Notes: generated by a model from the letters alone, not told the origin. Positions 16,481 through 26,012 are shown, numbered from the stretch's first letter. The stretch is 64,000 bases of DNA from an uncultured Prevotellaceae bacterium (GCA_946410305.1 CAMJZV010000006.1:1-64000), one strand, 5' to 3'. Numbers and translations are program-made.

Positions 16481-18640
16481 ATGAAAGTTTATCAGACTAA
16501 CGAAATCAAAAACATTGCGCTGCTTGGCAGTGCGGGTAGCGGCAAGACTACTCTTGCCGAAAGCATGGTTTATGAAGCAGGTATCATCAAGCGTCGCGGT
16601 ACCGTAGAAGGAAAGAACACCATGAGCGACTACTTCCCTGTTGAACAGGAGTACGGCTATTCGGTGTTCTCAACTGTTTTCCATGTAGAGTGGAATAACA
16701 AGAAGCTGAACATCATCGACTGTCCGGGTTCTGACGACTTCGTGGGTGGTGCTATCACTGCTCTGAACGTTACCGACCAGGCTGTGCTGCTCATCAATGG
16801 TCAGTATGGTCCTGAGGTGGGTACGATGAATGCCTTCCGCAATACTGAGAAGCTGAAGAAGCCTGTTATCTTCCTGGTAAACCAGCTGGATCGCGACAAC
16901 TGCGACTTCGACCAGATTCTGGCTCAGCTGAAGGAAGTATATGGTCCTAACTGTGTTCCCGTACAGTATCCTATCGCTACTGGTGCTGGCTTCAACAGCG
17001 TCATCGACGTGCTGCTGATGAAGAAATACTCATGGAAGCCCGAGGGTGGCGCTCCTATCATCGAGGATATTCCTGCTGACCAGCTGGAGAAGGCCAAGGA
17101 GTGGAAAGCCGCTCTGGTTGAGGCTGCCGCCGCTGGTGACGACACACTGATGGAGAAGTTCTTCGAGAGCGAGGACCTCAGCGAAGACGAGATGCGTGAG
17201 GGTATCCGCAAGGGTCTGGTAACACGTTCTATCTTCCCCGTATTCTGTGTCTGCGCAGGTCGCGATATGGGTGTTCGTCGTCTGATGGAGTTCCTCGGCA
17301 ACGTTGTTCCTTTCGTCAGCGAGATGCCTGTCATCAAGAATGCTGCCGGCAAGGATGTTCCTGCTGATGCTTCTGCTCCCACATCTCTGTACTTCTTCAA
17401 GACGGGTGTCGAGCCCCACATCGGTGAGGTTCAGTATTTCAAGGTGATGAGTGGTGTTGTGAAGAGCGGCGACGACCTGACCAATGCTGACCGTGGCTCT
17501 AAGGAGCGCATCGGTACCCTGTATGCATGTGCTGGTGCTAATCGTATCCAGGTTGACGAGTTGCGTGCTGGTGATATCGGCTGTACAGTGAAGCTGAAGG
17601 ACGTGAAGACTGGTAACACGTTGAACGGCAAGGATGTAGAAAACAGATTCGACTTCATCAAATATCCTAACTCTAAGTTCTCTCGTGCTATCAAGGCTGT
17701 CAACGAGGCTGAGACTGAGAAGATGATGGCTGCCCTACAGAAGATGCGTCAGGAAGATCCTACATGGGTTGTTGAGCAGTCTAAGGAGTTGCGCCAGATT
17801 ATCGTTCATGGTCAGGGTGAGTTCCACCTGCGTACCTTGAAGTGGCGTATGGAGAACAACGAGAAGATTCAGATTGAATATCAGGAGCCCAAGATTCCTT
17901 ATCGTGAGACTATTACCAAGATGGCTCGTGCCGACTATCGTCATAAGAAGCAGTCGGGTGGTGCCGGACAGTTCGGTGAGGTACACCTGATTGTAGAGCC
18001 TTATACCGACGGCATGCCCGATCCTACCAGCTTCACCATCAACGGCCAGGAGTTCAAGATGAACATCAAGTCTAAGGAAGAGAAAGATCTGGAGTGGGGT
18101 GGTAAGCTCGTCTTCATCAACAGCGTTGTTGGTGGTGCCATCGATATGCGCTTTATGCCCGCTATCCTGAAGGGTGTTATGGAACGCATGGAGCAGGGCC
18201 CATTGACAGGTTCTTATGCTCGTGACGTCCGCGTCATCGTCTATGATGGTAAGATGCACCCCGTTGACTCTAACGAGTTGTCGTTCATGTTGGCTGCACG
18301 TAACGCCTTCAGCGCTGCCTTTAAGGAGGCCGGTCCTAAGGTGCTTGAGCCTATCTATGACCTGGAGGTGCTCGTTCCTGCCGACTACATGGGTGATGTG
18401 ATGTCTGACCTGCAGGGTCGTCGCGCCATCATCATGGGTATGGACTCAGAGAACGGCTATCAGAAGCTGACAGCCAAGATTCCTTTGAAGGAACTTGCTT
18501 CTTACTCTATCGCTCTGTCTTCACTGACTGGTGGTCGTGCATCGTTTACCACTGCTTTCAGCAGCTACGAACTCGTGCCGAACGACATCCAGCAGGAGCT
18601 CATCAAGCAGCATGAGGCTGAGATGAAGGACGAAGACTAA
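16481..18640 (+). CDS. fusA2: EF-G2, elongation factor G paralogue with altered GTPase site
   Basis: A 719-aa EF-G-family translation factor. Domain order matches EF-G: GTPase domain, domain II, then domains III-V with the IV segment around RADYRHKKQSGGAGQFGEV. The GTPase motifs are unusual. G1 is GSAGSGKT (16-23) instead of AHIDAGKT. G3 is DCPGSDDF (80-87), with Ser84 where catalytic His sits in DTPGH. G4 is NQLD (134-137) rather than NKxD. This matches the Bacteroides EF-G2 reported to support translation without GTP hydrolysis under carbon limitation. A weak -7 box TACCTTTA lies at 16421-16428. Single gene, no str-operon neighbours. Confidence 0.9.
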   Translation: MKVYQTNEIKNIALLGSAGSGKTTLAESMVYEAGIIKRRGTVEGKNTMSDYFPVEQEYGYSVFSTVFHVEWNNKKLNIIDCPGSDDFVGGAITALNVTDQAVLLINGQYGPEVGTMNAFRNTEKLKKPVIFLVNQLDRDNCDFDQILAQLKEVYGPNCVPVQYPIATGAGFNSVIDVLLMKKYSWKPEGGAPIIEDIPADQLEKAKEWKAALVEAAAAGDDTLMEKFFESEDLSEDEMREGIRKGLVTRSIFPVFCVCAGRDMGVRRLMEFLGNVVPFVSEMPVIKNAAGKDVPADASAPTSLYFFKTGVEPHIGEVQYFKVMSGVVKSGDDLTNADRGSKERIGTLYACAGANRIQVDELRAGDIGCTVKLKDVKTGNTLNGKDVENRFDFIKYPNSKFSRAIKAVNEAETEKMMAALQKMRQEDPTWVVEQSKELRQIIVHGQGEFHLRTLKWRMENNEKIQIEYQEPKIPYRETITKMARADYRHKKQSGGAGQFGEVHLIVEPYTDGMPDPTSFTINGQEFKMNIKSKEEKDLEWGGKLVFINSVVGGAIDMRFMPAILKGVMERMEQGPLTGSYARDVRVIVYDGKMHPVDSNELSFMLAARNAFSAAFKEAGPKVLEPIYDLEVLVPADYMGDVMSDLQGRRAIIMGMDSENGYQKLTAKIPLKELASYSIALSSLTGGRASFTTAFSSYELVPNDIQQELIKQHEAEMKDED

Positions 18641-18663
18641 ATACCGTCTTATAATCTATAGAG

Positions 18664-18698
18664 AGGGGCTGAAAGACTTTTACGTCTGTCAGCCCCTT
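18664..18698 (+). terminator. Strong hairpin after fusA2
   Basis: AGGGGCTGA (18664-18672) pairs with TCAGCCCCT (18689-18697), and the inner AGAC/GTCT extends the stem. No T-run follows, so it may protect the 3' end or act only partly as a terminator. Confidence 0.55.
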
Positions 18699-18724
18699 AA
18701 TAATGGCAGAAAGGAGGTTATACG

Positions 18725-18781
18725 ATGAAACGTTCTTATATGAAACCAGCACTGACGGTTGTCTGTTTGCAGAGTACGTAA
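18725..18781 (+). pseudogene. 18-aa leader-like peptide, probably a truncated small Prevotella protein
   Basis: ATG at 18725 opens MKRSYMKPALTVVCLQST and stops at 18779-18781. An unusually good Shine-Dalgarno, AAAGGAGG (18710-18717), precedes it at 8 bp. The sequence resembles the N-terminus of short Prevotella proteins of the form MKK-x-Y-x-x-P-x-x-x-V-V-x-L-Q, which normally run to 50-70 residues. It looks like such a gene cut short by a stop codon. A real short peptide cannot be excluded. Confidence 0.45.
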
Positions 18782-18797
18782 CAGCTGTCTTAAAGGG

Positions 18798-19742
18798 CTA
18801 CCTTTTTGCCTGTTTTGCTGATGGTATGAGTGTTGCCGCCTCTTCTGTCAGCAGCGGACGTATCTTGTCATAAGGCACTGTGAATGATACCAGTCCTACC
18901 GCATAGCACGCTATCTCGTACTGCTGATAGGTGAAGCATAACCCGTCCTTGGTGAAGTAGGGGGGATTGCTGGGCAACGGTATGCGGTTAACATCTTCTA
19001 CTTGCAGGTTCTCTGCCAACTGCTCGTCATTGGTGATTGTCACCTCGCAGTCTTTGAAATAGCGCTTGGCACCCTCCTTGATGATTTTGTACAGTAGCGG
19101 CGATGACGACTTCTTGAATAAAGTCTGCTTGATGACGTCATGCTTCTCGGTAGCACGGTTGTACTCCATCTCATAGCCGAAGCTCTTGCCGTCGCTCTTG
19201 CGGAAAGTCTTGCCAGCAGCGAGGAAATAGCCGTGGGCACCGCCCGTGTAACCCTCAGAGGTTCGCATGTAGGTGACATAAGTGTCAGTCTCTTCGAACT
19301 TCCATGTGCGCAGGAGGAAATCATACACCATGTCGCCGCCATAGCCTTCTTTCTTGGCGTCGTACCACATGCCGGAGAGGTCCTTAAACTGCTTAGAGGC
19401 TGTTCCGGCCACCAGCTTCTTGCCATCGTCGGTATAGTTGACGTGGTGCTCCTCGTCGGTAGTGACGTCGATGGCTAATTCTTCACAGATGTATCTGCGG
19501 ATGCTTGCCACCAGTGCCTTCTCGCCGTCAACAGGCCATTCGGCACTGACCAGCACATGAGCCGTAGAGTCCGAATACTCTTTGACAATGCTGTCGGTTC
19601 TTAACGTGTCGACGGTAGCAACGTCCACGTTGGTGCTGTCGACGCTGATGGAGTCGGCGTCTGTCCCTTCTGCCGTAGAAGCACGATGGCCGCAAGCTGT
19701 TAAAGCTGCGGCCATCGCTATGGTCATAAAAAGATGCTTCAT
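18798..19742 (-). CDS. DUF3298-type lipoprotein
   Basis: A 314-aa predicted lipoprotein: signal peptide MKHLFMTIAMAAALTAC (Cys17), a Thr/Ser/Asp-rich linker to about residue 60, then a globular domain. The block MRTSEGYTGGAHGYFLAAGKTF and the C-terminal GLVSFTVPYDKIRPLL are the hallmarks of DUF3298/RsiV-like domains. RsiV homologues bind lysozyme, but this protein lacks the anti-sigma part, so no such role is claimed. It lies downstream of pgk on the same strand with a 92-bp gap containing two small dyads (GAAGCTTTGCTTC and CAAGAGCAAGCTCTTG). Confidence 0.8.
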   Translation of the reverse strand: MKHLFMTIAMAAALTACGHRASTAEGTDADSISVDSTNVDVATVDTLRTDSIVKEYSDSTAHVLVSAEWPVDGEKALVASIRRYICEELAIDVTTDEEHHVNYTDDGKKLVAGTASKQFKDLSGMWYDAKKEGYGGDMVYDFLLRTWKFEETDTYVTYMRTSEGYTGGAHGYFLAAGKTFRKSDGKSFGYEMEYNRATEKHDVIKQTLFKKSSSPLLYKIIKEGAKRYFKDCEVTITNDEQLAENLQVEDVNRIPLPSNPPYFTKDGLCFTYQQYEIACYAVGLVSFTVPYDKIRPLLTEEAATLIPSAKQAKR

Positions 19743-19834
19743 CTTTTTATCTTTTATTCTTCTTACTCACCCTTGAAGCTTTGCTTCGAGAAAACTCACG
19801 CTCGACATCAAGAGCAAGCTCTTGTTGTACTCAC

Positions 19835-21109
19835 TTAATCGTTTCCTTTTATAGCAGCTACGCCGGGGAGCACCTTACCCTCGATGGCCTCAAGCAGAGC
19901 ACCACCACCAGTTGAGATGTAAGATACCTGATCAGCAAGACCGAACTTGTTAACACAAGCTACAGAGTCGCCACCACCAATCAGTGAGAAGGCACCGTTC
20001 TTGGTAGCCTCAGCGATAGCGTCGCCGATGGCACGTGAACCAGCTGTGAAGGCGTCGCACTCGAAGACACCGGCAGGGCCGTTCCACAGGATGGTCTTAG
20101 CACCCTTGATAGCCTCGGCGAATGCCTTCTGGCTCTCAGGACCAGCGTCAACACCCTCGAAACCAGCGGGAACCTTGTTGGCAGGGCAGGTGATGATCTC
20201 AGCACCCTCCTTGACAGTCATGGTACCGAAGTCGAGACCGTTAGTAGCGGTGCAGTCAGAACCCAGAACGAGCTCTACGCCGTTCTTCTTAGCCAGCTCC
20301 TCAACACCCAGAGCTACATCCAGCTTGTCGAGCTCAACGATTGAATCACCAATCTCACCGTTGTGAGCCTTAGCGAAGGTATAGGTCATACCACCGCAGA
20401 GGATGAGCTTATCAACCTTACCGAGCAGGTTCTCGATGATACCGATCTTAGAAGATACCTTAGAACCACCCATGATGGCAACGAAAGGACGCTTGATGTT
20501 AGAGAGAACGGCGTCAACAGCCTGAACCTCCTTCTCCATCAGCAGACCCAGCATCTTGTTGTCAGCGTCGAAGTAATCGGCGATAACAGCGGTAGAAGCG
20601 TGCTTGCGGTGAGCTGTACCGAAGGCATCCATTACGTAGCAGTCAGCGTAAGAAGCGAGAGTCTTAGCAAACTCCTTCTGGCTGGCCTTCATAGCCTTCT
20701 TAGCCTCGTCGTATGCAGGATCAGCCTTGTCGATACCTACTGGCTTACCCTCTTCCTCTGGATAGAAACGAAGGTTCTCGAGCAGCAGAGCCTCACCCAT
20801 CTTCAGAGCCTTAGCAGCATCAGCAGCCTTAGCGCAGTCGGGAGCGAAAGCAACGGGAACACCCAGAGCCTTCTCAACAGCCTCGCGGATCTGACCGAGT
20901 GACTTCTTAGCATCTACCTTACCTTTGGGCTTACCCATATGTGACATGATGATGACAGCGCCACCGTCGTTCAGAATCTTCTTCAGGGTAGGCAGGGCAC
21001 CACGGATACGGGTGTCGTCTGTGATCTTACCATTCTCATCGAGGGGTACGTTGAAGTCTACACGTACGATTGCCTTCTTACCGGCAAAGTTGAATTCATT
21101 GATTGTCAT
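19835..21109 (-). CDS. pgk: Phosphoglycerate kinase
   Basis: A 424-aa cytoplasmic glycolytic enzyme that transfers phosphate between 1,3-bisphosphoglycerate and ADP. Recognised by [20 protein letters not shown] at the N-terminus, the SHMGKPKG block, [20 protein letters not shown], and the nucleotide-binding [13 protein letters not shown] and [14 protein letters not shown] near the C-terminus. The start [12 protein letters not shown] is chosen; the frame is open 39 codons further upstream but that part is repeat-derived and upstream of the -7 box. Codon use is that of a highly expressed gene. Confidence 0.97.
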   Translation of the reverse strand: MTINEFNFAGKKAIVRVDFNVPLDENGKITDDTRIRGALPTLKKILNDGGAVIIMSHMGKPKGKVDAKKSLGQIREAVEKALGVPVAFAPDCAKAADAAKALKMGEALLLENLRFYPEEEGKPVGIDKADPAYDEAKKAMKASQKEFAKTLASYADCYVMDAFGTAHRKHASTAVIADYFDADNKMLGLLMEKEVQAVDAVLSNIKRPFVAIMGGSKVSSKIGIIENLLGKVDKLILCGGMTYTFAKAHNGEIGDSIVELDKLDVALGVEELAKKNGVELVLGSDCTATNGLDFGTMTVKEGAEIITCPANKVPAGFEGVDAGPESQKAFAEAIKGAKTILWNGPAGVFECDAFTAGSRAIGDAIAEATKNGAFSLIGGGDSVACVNKFGLADQVSYISTGGGALLEAIEGKVLPGVAAIKGND

Positions 21110-21157
21110 AATGCTTTTGTTATTTAATAATGATGATAATTCGTTTAAAAGCGACTG

Positions 21158-21165
21158 CAAAGATA
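21158..21165 (-). promoter_or_regulatory. -7 box (TATCTTTG) of pgk
   Basis: TATCTTTGCA on the minus strand, about 49 bp upstream of the pgk start. The region where the -33 TTTG is expected falls inside a heptameric AATTGAR array (21174-21208), and no TTTG is present. Confidence 0.6.
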
Positions 21166-21173
21166 CAATATTT

Positions 21174-21208
21174 AATTGAGAATTGATAATTGAGAATTGA
21201 TAATTTAA
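21174..21208 (+). repeat. Heptanucleotide array AATTGAK x5 in the pgk promoter region
   Basis: AATTGAG, AATTGAT, AATTGAG, AATTGAT and AATTTAA run head to tail. The array overlaps the place where the -33 promoter element of pgk would lie. Confidence 0.85.
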
Positions 21209-21247
21209 GAGTTTTTTACGAACCAATTTAAATAATGTAAGGCTGAG

Positions 21248-21279
21248 TTTGCAAAACTCATTAAAAAGGACTAACTTTG
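21248..21279 (+). promoter_or_regulatory. -33/-7 promoter of the CobW-like GTPase gene
   Basis: TTTG at 21248-21251 and TAACTTTG at 21272-21279, 20 bp apart, then CA. The ATG is 31 bp downstream. Confidence 0.7.
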
Positions 21280-21310
21280 CACGCCAAAACAGAATAAACG
21301 AATAAAGAAA

Positions 21311-22561
21311 ATGGAACCAATCAAGAATATTCCCGTCCTGTTGCTGACGGGTTATCTGGGCAGTGGCAAGACCACGCTGTTAAATCGCATCCTGAAGAAT
21401 CAGGAGGGTATTAAGTTTGCTGTGATTGTCAATGATATCGGCGAGGTGAACATCGATGCCGACTTGATAGAGAAGGGTGGAGTAGTAGGTCAGAAGGACG
21501 ATTCGCTGGTTGCTCTGCAGAACGGTTGCATCTGTTGCACCTTGAAGATGGACTTGGTTGAGCAGTTGCGCGACATTACCCGTATGCACCGCTTCGACTA
21601 TATCGTCATAGAGGCCAGTGGTATCTGCGAGCCAGCGCCTATTGCCCAGACTATTTGCAGCATTCCTACACTCGGACCTGAGTACATCAAGGATGGCTAC
21701 GTTCAGCTCGACTGCATCGTTACGGTGGTTGATGCCCTTCGTATGCGTGATGAGTTCAAGAACGGTAATGATTTGTTGCGCAAACACATTGACGAGGAAG
21801 ATATTGAGAATCTGGTTATCCAGCAGATTGAGTTCTGCAACATGATTTTGCTGAACAAGGCTTCTGAGGTTTCTAAGGAGGAATTGGCTGAAGTCAAGCA
21901 GATTATTCGTGCCATCCAGCCTAAGGCCGAAATCATTGAATGCGACTATGGCAATGTGGAACTGAACAAGATTCTGCATACGGAGATGTTTAACTTCGAC
22001 GAAGTAGCTACCTCAGCCACTTGGATTCACGAATTGGAACATGATTACGAAGATGATGACGACGACGATGATGACCATGATCATCATCACGACGATGAGC
22101 ACGATCACGAGCATCATCACGAAGACCATGAGCACCATCATGATCATGAGCACCACCATCATCATCACCATCACGACGATGAGGGCGAGGCTGAGGAATA
22201 TGGTATCGGTACGTTTGTTTATTACGCCCGTCGCCCCTTCAACCTCGGATTCTTCGACGATTTCGTGGCTCGCAAGTGGCCTAAGAGTATCATCCGTGCC
22301 AAGGGCATTTGTTATTTCAAGGGCGAGGAAGATGTCTGCTACCTTTTCGAGCAGGCTGGTCATCAGGTGTCATTGACCAATGCGGGTCAGTGGTATGCCA
22401 CCATGCCGAAGGATGAACTAGACATGATGATGGCCCAGAACGACCAGCTGCGTCGCGACTGGGATGACCAGTATGGCGACCGTATGCAGAAACTGGTGTT
22501 CATAGGCCAGCACTTAGACAAAGAGCAGATTACCAAGGACCTGGATTTCTGTCTGGCCTGA
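21311..22561 (+). CDS. CobW/COG0523 metal-chaperone GTPase with His-rich loop
   Basis: A 416-aa G3E-family GTPase. Walker A is GYLGSGKTT (14-22), the metal-binding G-C-I-C-C is at 72-76, and base recognition is by NKAS near residue 180. Between the GTPase and the C-terminal CobW_C domain lies a roughly 50-residue stretch almost wholly of His, Asp and Glu (about 241-293), a probable Zn, Co or Ni store. COG0523 proteins insert or deliver metals, often zinc, to client enzymes. The nearby TonB-dependent receptor and a second, decayed copy of this gene at 27171-27339 suggest an old metal or corrinoid uptake locus. Confidence 0.92.
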   Translation: MEPIKNIPVLLLTGYLGSGKTTLLNRILKNQEGIKFAVIVNDIGEVNIDADLIEKGGVVGQKDDSLVALQNGCICCTLKMDLVEQLRDITRMHRFDYIVIEASGICEPAPIAQTICSIPTLGPEYIKDGYVQLDCIVTVVDALRMRDEFKNGNDLLRKHIDEEDIENLVIQQIEFCNMILLNKASEVSKEELAEVKQIIRAIQPKAEIIECDYGNVELNKILHTEMFNFDEVATSATWIHELEHDYEDDDDDDDDHDHHHDDEHDHEHHHEDHEHHHDHEHHHHHHHHDDEGEAEEYGIGTFVYYARRPFNLGFFDDFVARKWPKSIIRAKGICYFKGEEDVCYLFEQAGHQVSLTNAGQWYATMPKDELDMMMAQNDQLRRDWDDQYGDRMQKLVFIGQHLDKEQITKDLDFCLA

Positions 22562-22616
22562 AAAAGCAGAACGGGTGTGTCATAACACTTGAAAGTTCCA
22601 GACAAATCCTCAAAAG

Positions 22617-22660
22617 AAGAGCCCTGAAAACCGTTGCTGGCTTTCAGGGCTCTTCCTTTT
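22617..22660. terminator. Bidirectional rho-independent terminator
   Basis: AAGAGCCCTGAAA (22617-22629) pairs perfectly with TTTCAGGGCTCTT (22642-22654), followed by CCTTTT on the plus strand and preceded by A-rich sequence. It separates the plus-strand GTPase gene from the minus-strand peptidase gene and can serve both. Confidence 0.85.
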
Positions 22661-22686
22661 GATAATTGTCGCTGCTCGCGATAATG

Positions 22687-24345
22687 TTACTTCATGTACT
22701 TGTTGATAGCATCGACGATGACTTTCTTGGTCTGCGGGGTGTAATAGCCTGAGTTGAGGAAGAAGTCATTATGCACGGCTATGGGGTCGATGACCATCAC
22801 AGTCTTCGGATTCTGACTGATGGCTGTTTCGTCTGGGCGTCCGCCAGTCCACGGGTCGTTGTAGGCATAGACGAAGACGATGTTCTGTGTCGACTCTGTG
22901 GCTACCCACTGGCGGAAATTGCGCATGAGGGCGCCTTCGTCCTGGCGGAAGATGCCGCTAAACTGATGCTGCACGGAGAAGATTTCGTTGACATCGCGCA
23001 CCTGAGTCGGGGTCAGGAATGTGCCGTCGACGTGCAGGAAAGCATTCTCGGCAGCTCCCAGCTCTTTGAATGCCTGAATGACGTAGGGATAGCCATTATC
23101 ACCACGCAAGTCGTTGATGTATTTCCAGAATCGTGAGTACCTGTCGTTCAGCACGCTCAGCACGTCCAGCGCGCCTCTGGTCTCTGTTCCCTCAGTATCA
23201 TCATCAACATTAACACCATTCAGGACTTTCAGCGAGTCAACCAGGATTTCGTGGTCCATGGTGATGAAGGTGAGCAGTTTACCCAGCTCTTTCTCGTCGG
23301 TGATGGCCTTGGCAGGGTCGGGCACCAGTTTAACCCACAGGGGGAACTGTACGTAGGAGAACTTGGAGAACAGATTGCCGACGTATGTGGAAATAGTCAG
23401 GGCTGTGATGTCTTTCTCCAGGTCACCCGTGCTCATGGGGCTATGCTGGTTGTACTGGTCCAATATCGTGCGATAGCTGGTGGCGTCTGATGCGAGGATG
23501 TATTTGTTGCAGGCATCGCGCAATGTCTTGTTGGTGCATATATAATAGGGGATGTCGTGCAGCCGCTGGCAGGCAATAGCCTCGAGGGATCCGGCGGCAT
23601 AGCCCGTACCGCACACTTGGTCCTGATAGTTGCCAATGCGGGTGTCCATACACGTGAAGTTGCCGTCGGCAGCGGTGCTGCCAGGCAGGAAGGGCGCACA
23701 GAAGGGCACGAAGAGGTCGATGTCGTTCCATCCGTTCTTGTCGCTGTAGTAGGCATAGAGGGCAGAGGTGATACCGTCCTTGCTGGTGCCGGTGCTGGCC
23801 CACTTGCCGGTTTTGAAGAGGTTTTTCTTCAGCATCTGCACGATGGCGTGCAGGTCGTAGGCCTCCTGCTCGGCGTTGAAGTAGGTGTAGCCTGGATTGT
23901 CGGCCGGCTCGGGCAGCGAGTTGCCGAAGTAGCGGTGCTCCACGTTCACCTGGTTGGCTCCCAAGTGTGTGGAGAGATCGTCGCGATAGAAATTGCTGAT
24001 GTCGTAAATAGTGTAGCCGTGGGTGTGGAGCACCACGTCCTTGTCGTAGCCCTTGAAGCTGATTGCCACCTGCTGGTCGAAGGTGCCGGCATCGGGGTTC
24101 GCGTGGTTGATGGGCTGGCGGAAGTAGAAATAGTAGACGGTTTCCTCGCCCGACGAGGTGGTCTCCGCCACTACGTTGCGCACTCCGTCGATGGCTTTCA
24201 GGGCCTCGATGAAGTCATCAGTGGTCTTCTCCTGCTCGGCAGGCCAGACGATTTCGTCCATGGTGTTGTCTTTGGTGCAGCCTGTGAGCATGATGCCAGC
24301 CAGGAGCAAGACTCCCATGAGGCTGTGTATGTTTATTGTTTTCAT
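22687..24345 (-). CDS. S37-family (PS-10) secreted serine peptidase, lipoprotein
   Basis: A 552-aa lipoprotein (lipobox LTGC, Cys23) related to Streptomyces S37 tripeptidyl aminopeptidases. Matching blocks are FRQPINHANPDAGTFDQQVA, then NVEHRYFGNSLPEP at 134-147, and STGTSKDG, whose Ser188 is the probable nucleophile (S37 enzymes usually have a small residue then GG here). Asp and His partners lie in the C-terminal half, for example in YAYNDPWTGG, but cannot be fixed by eye. It would act at the cell surface or in the periplasm on peptides. It lies 42 bp downstream of the S41 peptidase gene in one likely operon with it and the barrel protein. Confidence 0.8.
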   Translation of the reverse strand: MKTINIHSLMGVLLLAGIMLTGCTKDNTMDEIVWPAEQEKTTDDFIEALKAIDGVRNVVAETTSSGEETVYYFYFRQPINHANPDAGTFDQQVAISFKGYDKDVVLHTHGYTIYDISNFYRDDLSTHLGANQVNVEHRYFGNSLPEPADNPGYTYFNAEQEAYDLHAIVQMLKKNLFKTGKWASTGTSKDGITSALYAYYSDKNGWNDIDLFVPFCAPFLPGSTAADGNFTCMDTRIGNYQDQVCGTGYAAGSLEAIACQRLHDIPYYICTNKTLRDACNKYILASDATSYRTILDQYNQHSPMSTGDLEKDITALTISTYVGNLFSKFSYVQFPLWVKLVPDPAKAITDEKELGKLLTFITMDHEILVDSLKVLNGVNVDDDTEGTETRGALDVLSVLNDRYSRFWKYINDLRGDNGYPYVIQAFKELGAAENAFLHVDGTFLTPTQVRDVNEIFSVQHQFSGIFRQDEGALMRNFRQWVATESTQNIVFVYAYNDPWTGGRPDETAISQNPKTVMVIDPIAVHNDFFLNSGYYTPQTKKVIVDAINKYMK

Positions 24346-24367
24346 ACTGTATGTCATGTATAAATTG

Positions 24368-24388
24368 CTGTTTGTTACTGTTTACTGT
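24368..24388 (+). repeat. Short heptanucleotide array between the S41 and S37 genes
   Basis: CTGTTTG, TTACTGT and TTACTGT follow each other with a 7-bp period and reach the S41 stop codon at 24388-24390. Confidence 0.6.
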
Positions 24389-25941
24389 TAATTTCCCGTC
24401 CGGATGAACTGCAGGGCACGGTCTATCTGCGTGTCGTTGCCGTTGGTTTCATACTCATCGGGGTCGAAGGCCACCTCGATGTTGGGTGTCACGCCGATGC
24501 CTTCGAGGGGCTTCTTGTCCATGTTGAGAATACACTCCGTAGGCATGTAGACATACACGGGGGTAGTGCCTTTCACGCCGATGTGGCCTGAGTAGTTGTC
24601 TGAGTTGCTGCTGTTGCCGGTCAGTCCGCACAGTCCGCCGAAGGTCTTCCGGCCGATGACGGTGCCGTTCTTAAGTTGTTGTGCGCTGAGCGATGTCATT
24701 TCCGCCATGCTGACAGACGCAGCATTGGCCAGCACGACGATGGGGCAGTCGTCGATGATTTCGTGCGGCGCATCCATCGTGTACATATACTTGGGCGTTA
24801 ACGGCGAGTAGTCGTAGCGGCCCACACCGCGCTTGTAGCGTGACCAGCCGTATTGCAGTCCGCCCGACGGAATCAGTGCGCCGAGCACATAGTTGGCATC
24901 GTTCATGTATCCGCCGGGATTGCTGCGCACGTCGATGACGACACCTTTGAGGCGTCCGCCCTTATGGAGGTCCTGGATGGTGTCGAACCATGCCTGCCAT
25001 ACCCTTACGACATGCTGCCGGATTTCACTGTTACGGTTGTTGCCGCCCAGCTCTTCGTTGAACATATCGTCTTCGAGGTAGACGGAGAGTGCGAACTCGC
25101 TGATTTGCAGATAGACGATGTCGTCGTTGGTCTGTGCAAACTCGAGTTTGATGCCGTTGTCTGCAAAGCGGGGGTCAACCTGCTCCAGGAAGGGCACGTT
25201 CAGGTAGCTGTACTGCTGTACGAGCGAGTTGAAGTTGTCCAGCCACCCCCCGTTAATCGGCAGGCTGACGAGTTTTTCCATCGCTTTGCTGAGTTTGCTG
25301 AGGCCCTCATACTGGATGACCTCGCTCTCGGTGAGACTGCTCTTGGCCTCAAGCTCCGCCATGCGGGTGCGCACCCATTGGAAGCCGATGCCGGGCTTTG
25401 CCAACATGTTGCGCAGCTGACCAGCCACGGTGGCGTCGTAGCTCATATATCGCTTCAGCTGCTTGTTTAGATAGTATTCGTATATAGAGGGCTTGAATCC
25501 TTCGAGTTCCTTGGCATCGGCGCGTTTGTCGTTACGACCTTCACTCGGCGACACGATGATAGAATTCATGGTCTGATGGTTCACAAACTCTACATACATG
25601 TGACCGTCGTGCAGCGGGGCGACCATCTCGGTCATCAGGGCCTTGAGCGCCAGGTCGGTCACTTCGGTGTCGGACTTGTCGAGGGCCTCGAACTTCGGCA
25701 GGTACTCGTCGTAGACGGCATCCCAGTCCAGCCCGTTCTCTTCCTCATAGTCCCAGAGGGTGTAGTTTTGGTTCATGGCGTTCCAGAATACACGGAACTT
25801 GCCGGCATAGCTTTGCTGGGCCTCACTGAACGACAGATTGTCGGCGTAGGCATAGTTCACCAGCGTGTCAGCATCCTTGTGGCACGCGCTGACGGCCAGT
25901 GTCAGGAGCAACGCTCCTATTATCTTGATGTTATTCTTCAT
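24388..25941 (-). CDS. S41-family (CtpA/tricorn-like) peptidase, lipoprotein
   Basis: A 517-aa lipoprotein with signal peptide MKNNIKIIGALLLTLAVSAC (Cys20). The C-terminal half is an S41 domain: GVVIDVRSNPGGYMNDANYV, then PIVVLANAASVSMAEMTS with the catalytic Ser in S-x-S-x-A-E, then VIGRKTFGG and a GIGVTPNIEV tail. The N-terminal ~200 residues are helical and lack an obvious PDZ. The frame is open for 119 codons upstream into the neighbouring gene, but the lipoprotein signal fixes the start. It may process exported proteins or dietary peptides with the S37 enzyme. Confidence 0.88.
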   Translation of the reverse strand: MKNNIKIIGALLLTLAVSACHKDADTLVNYAYADNLSFSEAQQSYAGKFRVFWNAMNQNYTLWDYEEENGLDWDAVYDEYLPKFEALDKSDTEVTDLALKALMTEMVAPLHDGHMYVEFVNHQTMNSIIVSPSEGRNDKRADAKELEGFKPSIYEYYLNKQLKRYMSYDATVAGQLRNMLAKPGIGFQWVRTRMAELEAKSSLTESEVIQYEGLSKLSKAMEKLVSLPINGGWLDNFNSLVQQYSYLNVPFLEQVDPRFADNGIKLEFAQTNDDIVYLQISEFALSVYLEDDMFNEELGGNNRNSEIRQHVVRVWQAWFDTIQDLHKGGRLKGVVIDVRSNPGGYMNDANYVLGALIPSGGLQYGWSRYKRGVGRYDYSPLTPKYMYTMDAPHEIIDDCPIVVLANAASVSMAEMTSLSAQQLKNGTVIGRKTFGGLCGLTGNSSNSDNYSGHIGVKGTTPVYVYMPTECILNMDKKPLEGIGVTPNIEVAFDPDEYETNGNDTQIDRALQFIRTGN

Positions 25942-25981
25942 TGTTATATATATAAAATAGGTGTCTTCCGTCGGAAGCATA

Positions 25982-26009
25982 TTTTTCACTGTTAACTGTT
26001 CACTATTCC
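25982..26009 (+). repeat. Heptanucleotide array between the barrel and S41 genes
   Basis: TTTTTCA, CTGTTAA, CTGTTCA and CTATTCC have a 7-bp period and end 3 bp from the stop codon of the barrel-protein gene (26013-26015). Confidence 0.7.
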
Positions 26010-26012
26010 CTT

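Noticed and set aside
21110..21226. Longer start for pgk at 21226
   Set aside because: The extra residues come from the heptamer array and lie upstream of the promoter.
22041..22376. Met/Thr/Ile-rich frames overlapping the His-rich loop on both strands
   Set aside because: They come from reading the CAT/GAT repeats of the His/Asp loop in other frames.
23557..24363. Plus-strand frame of 268 codons antisense to the S37 peptidase gene
   Set aside because: The minus strand has a lipoprotein signal and conserved S37 blocks; the antisense translation is Val/Gly-rich and featureless.
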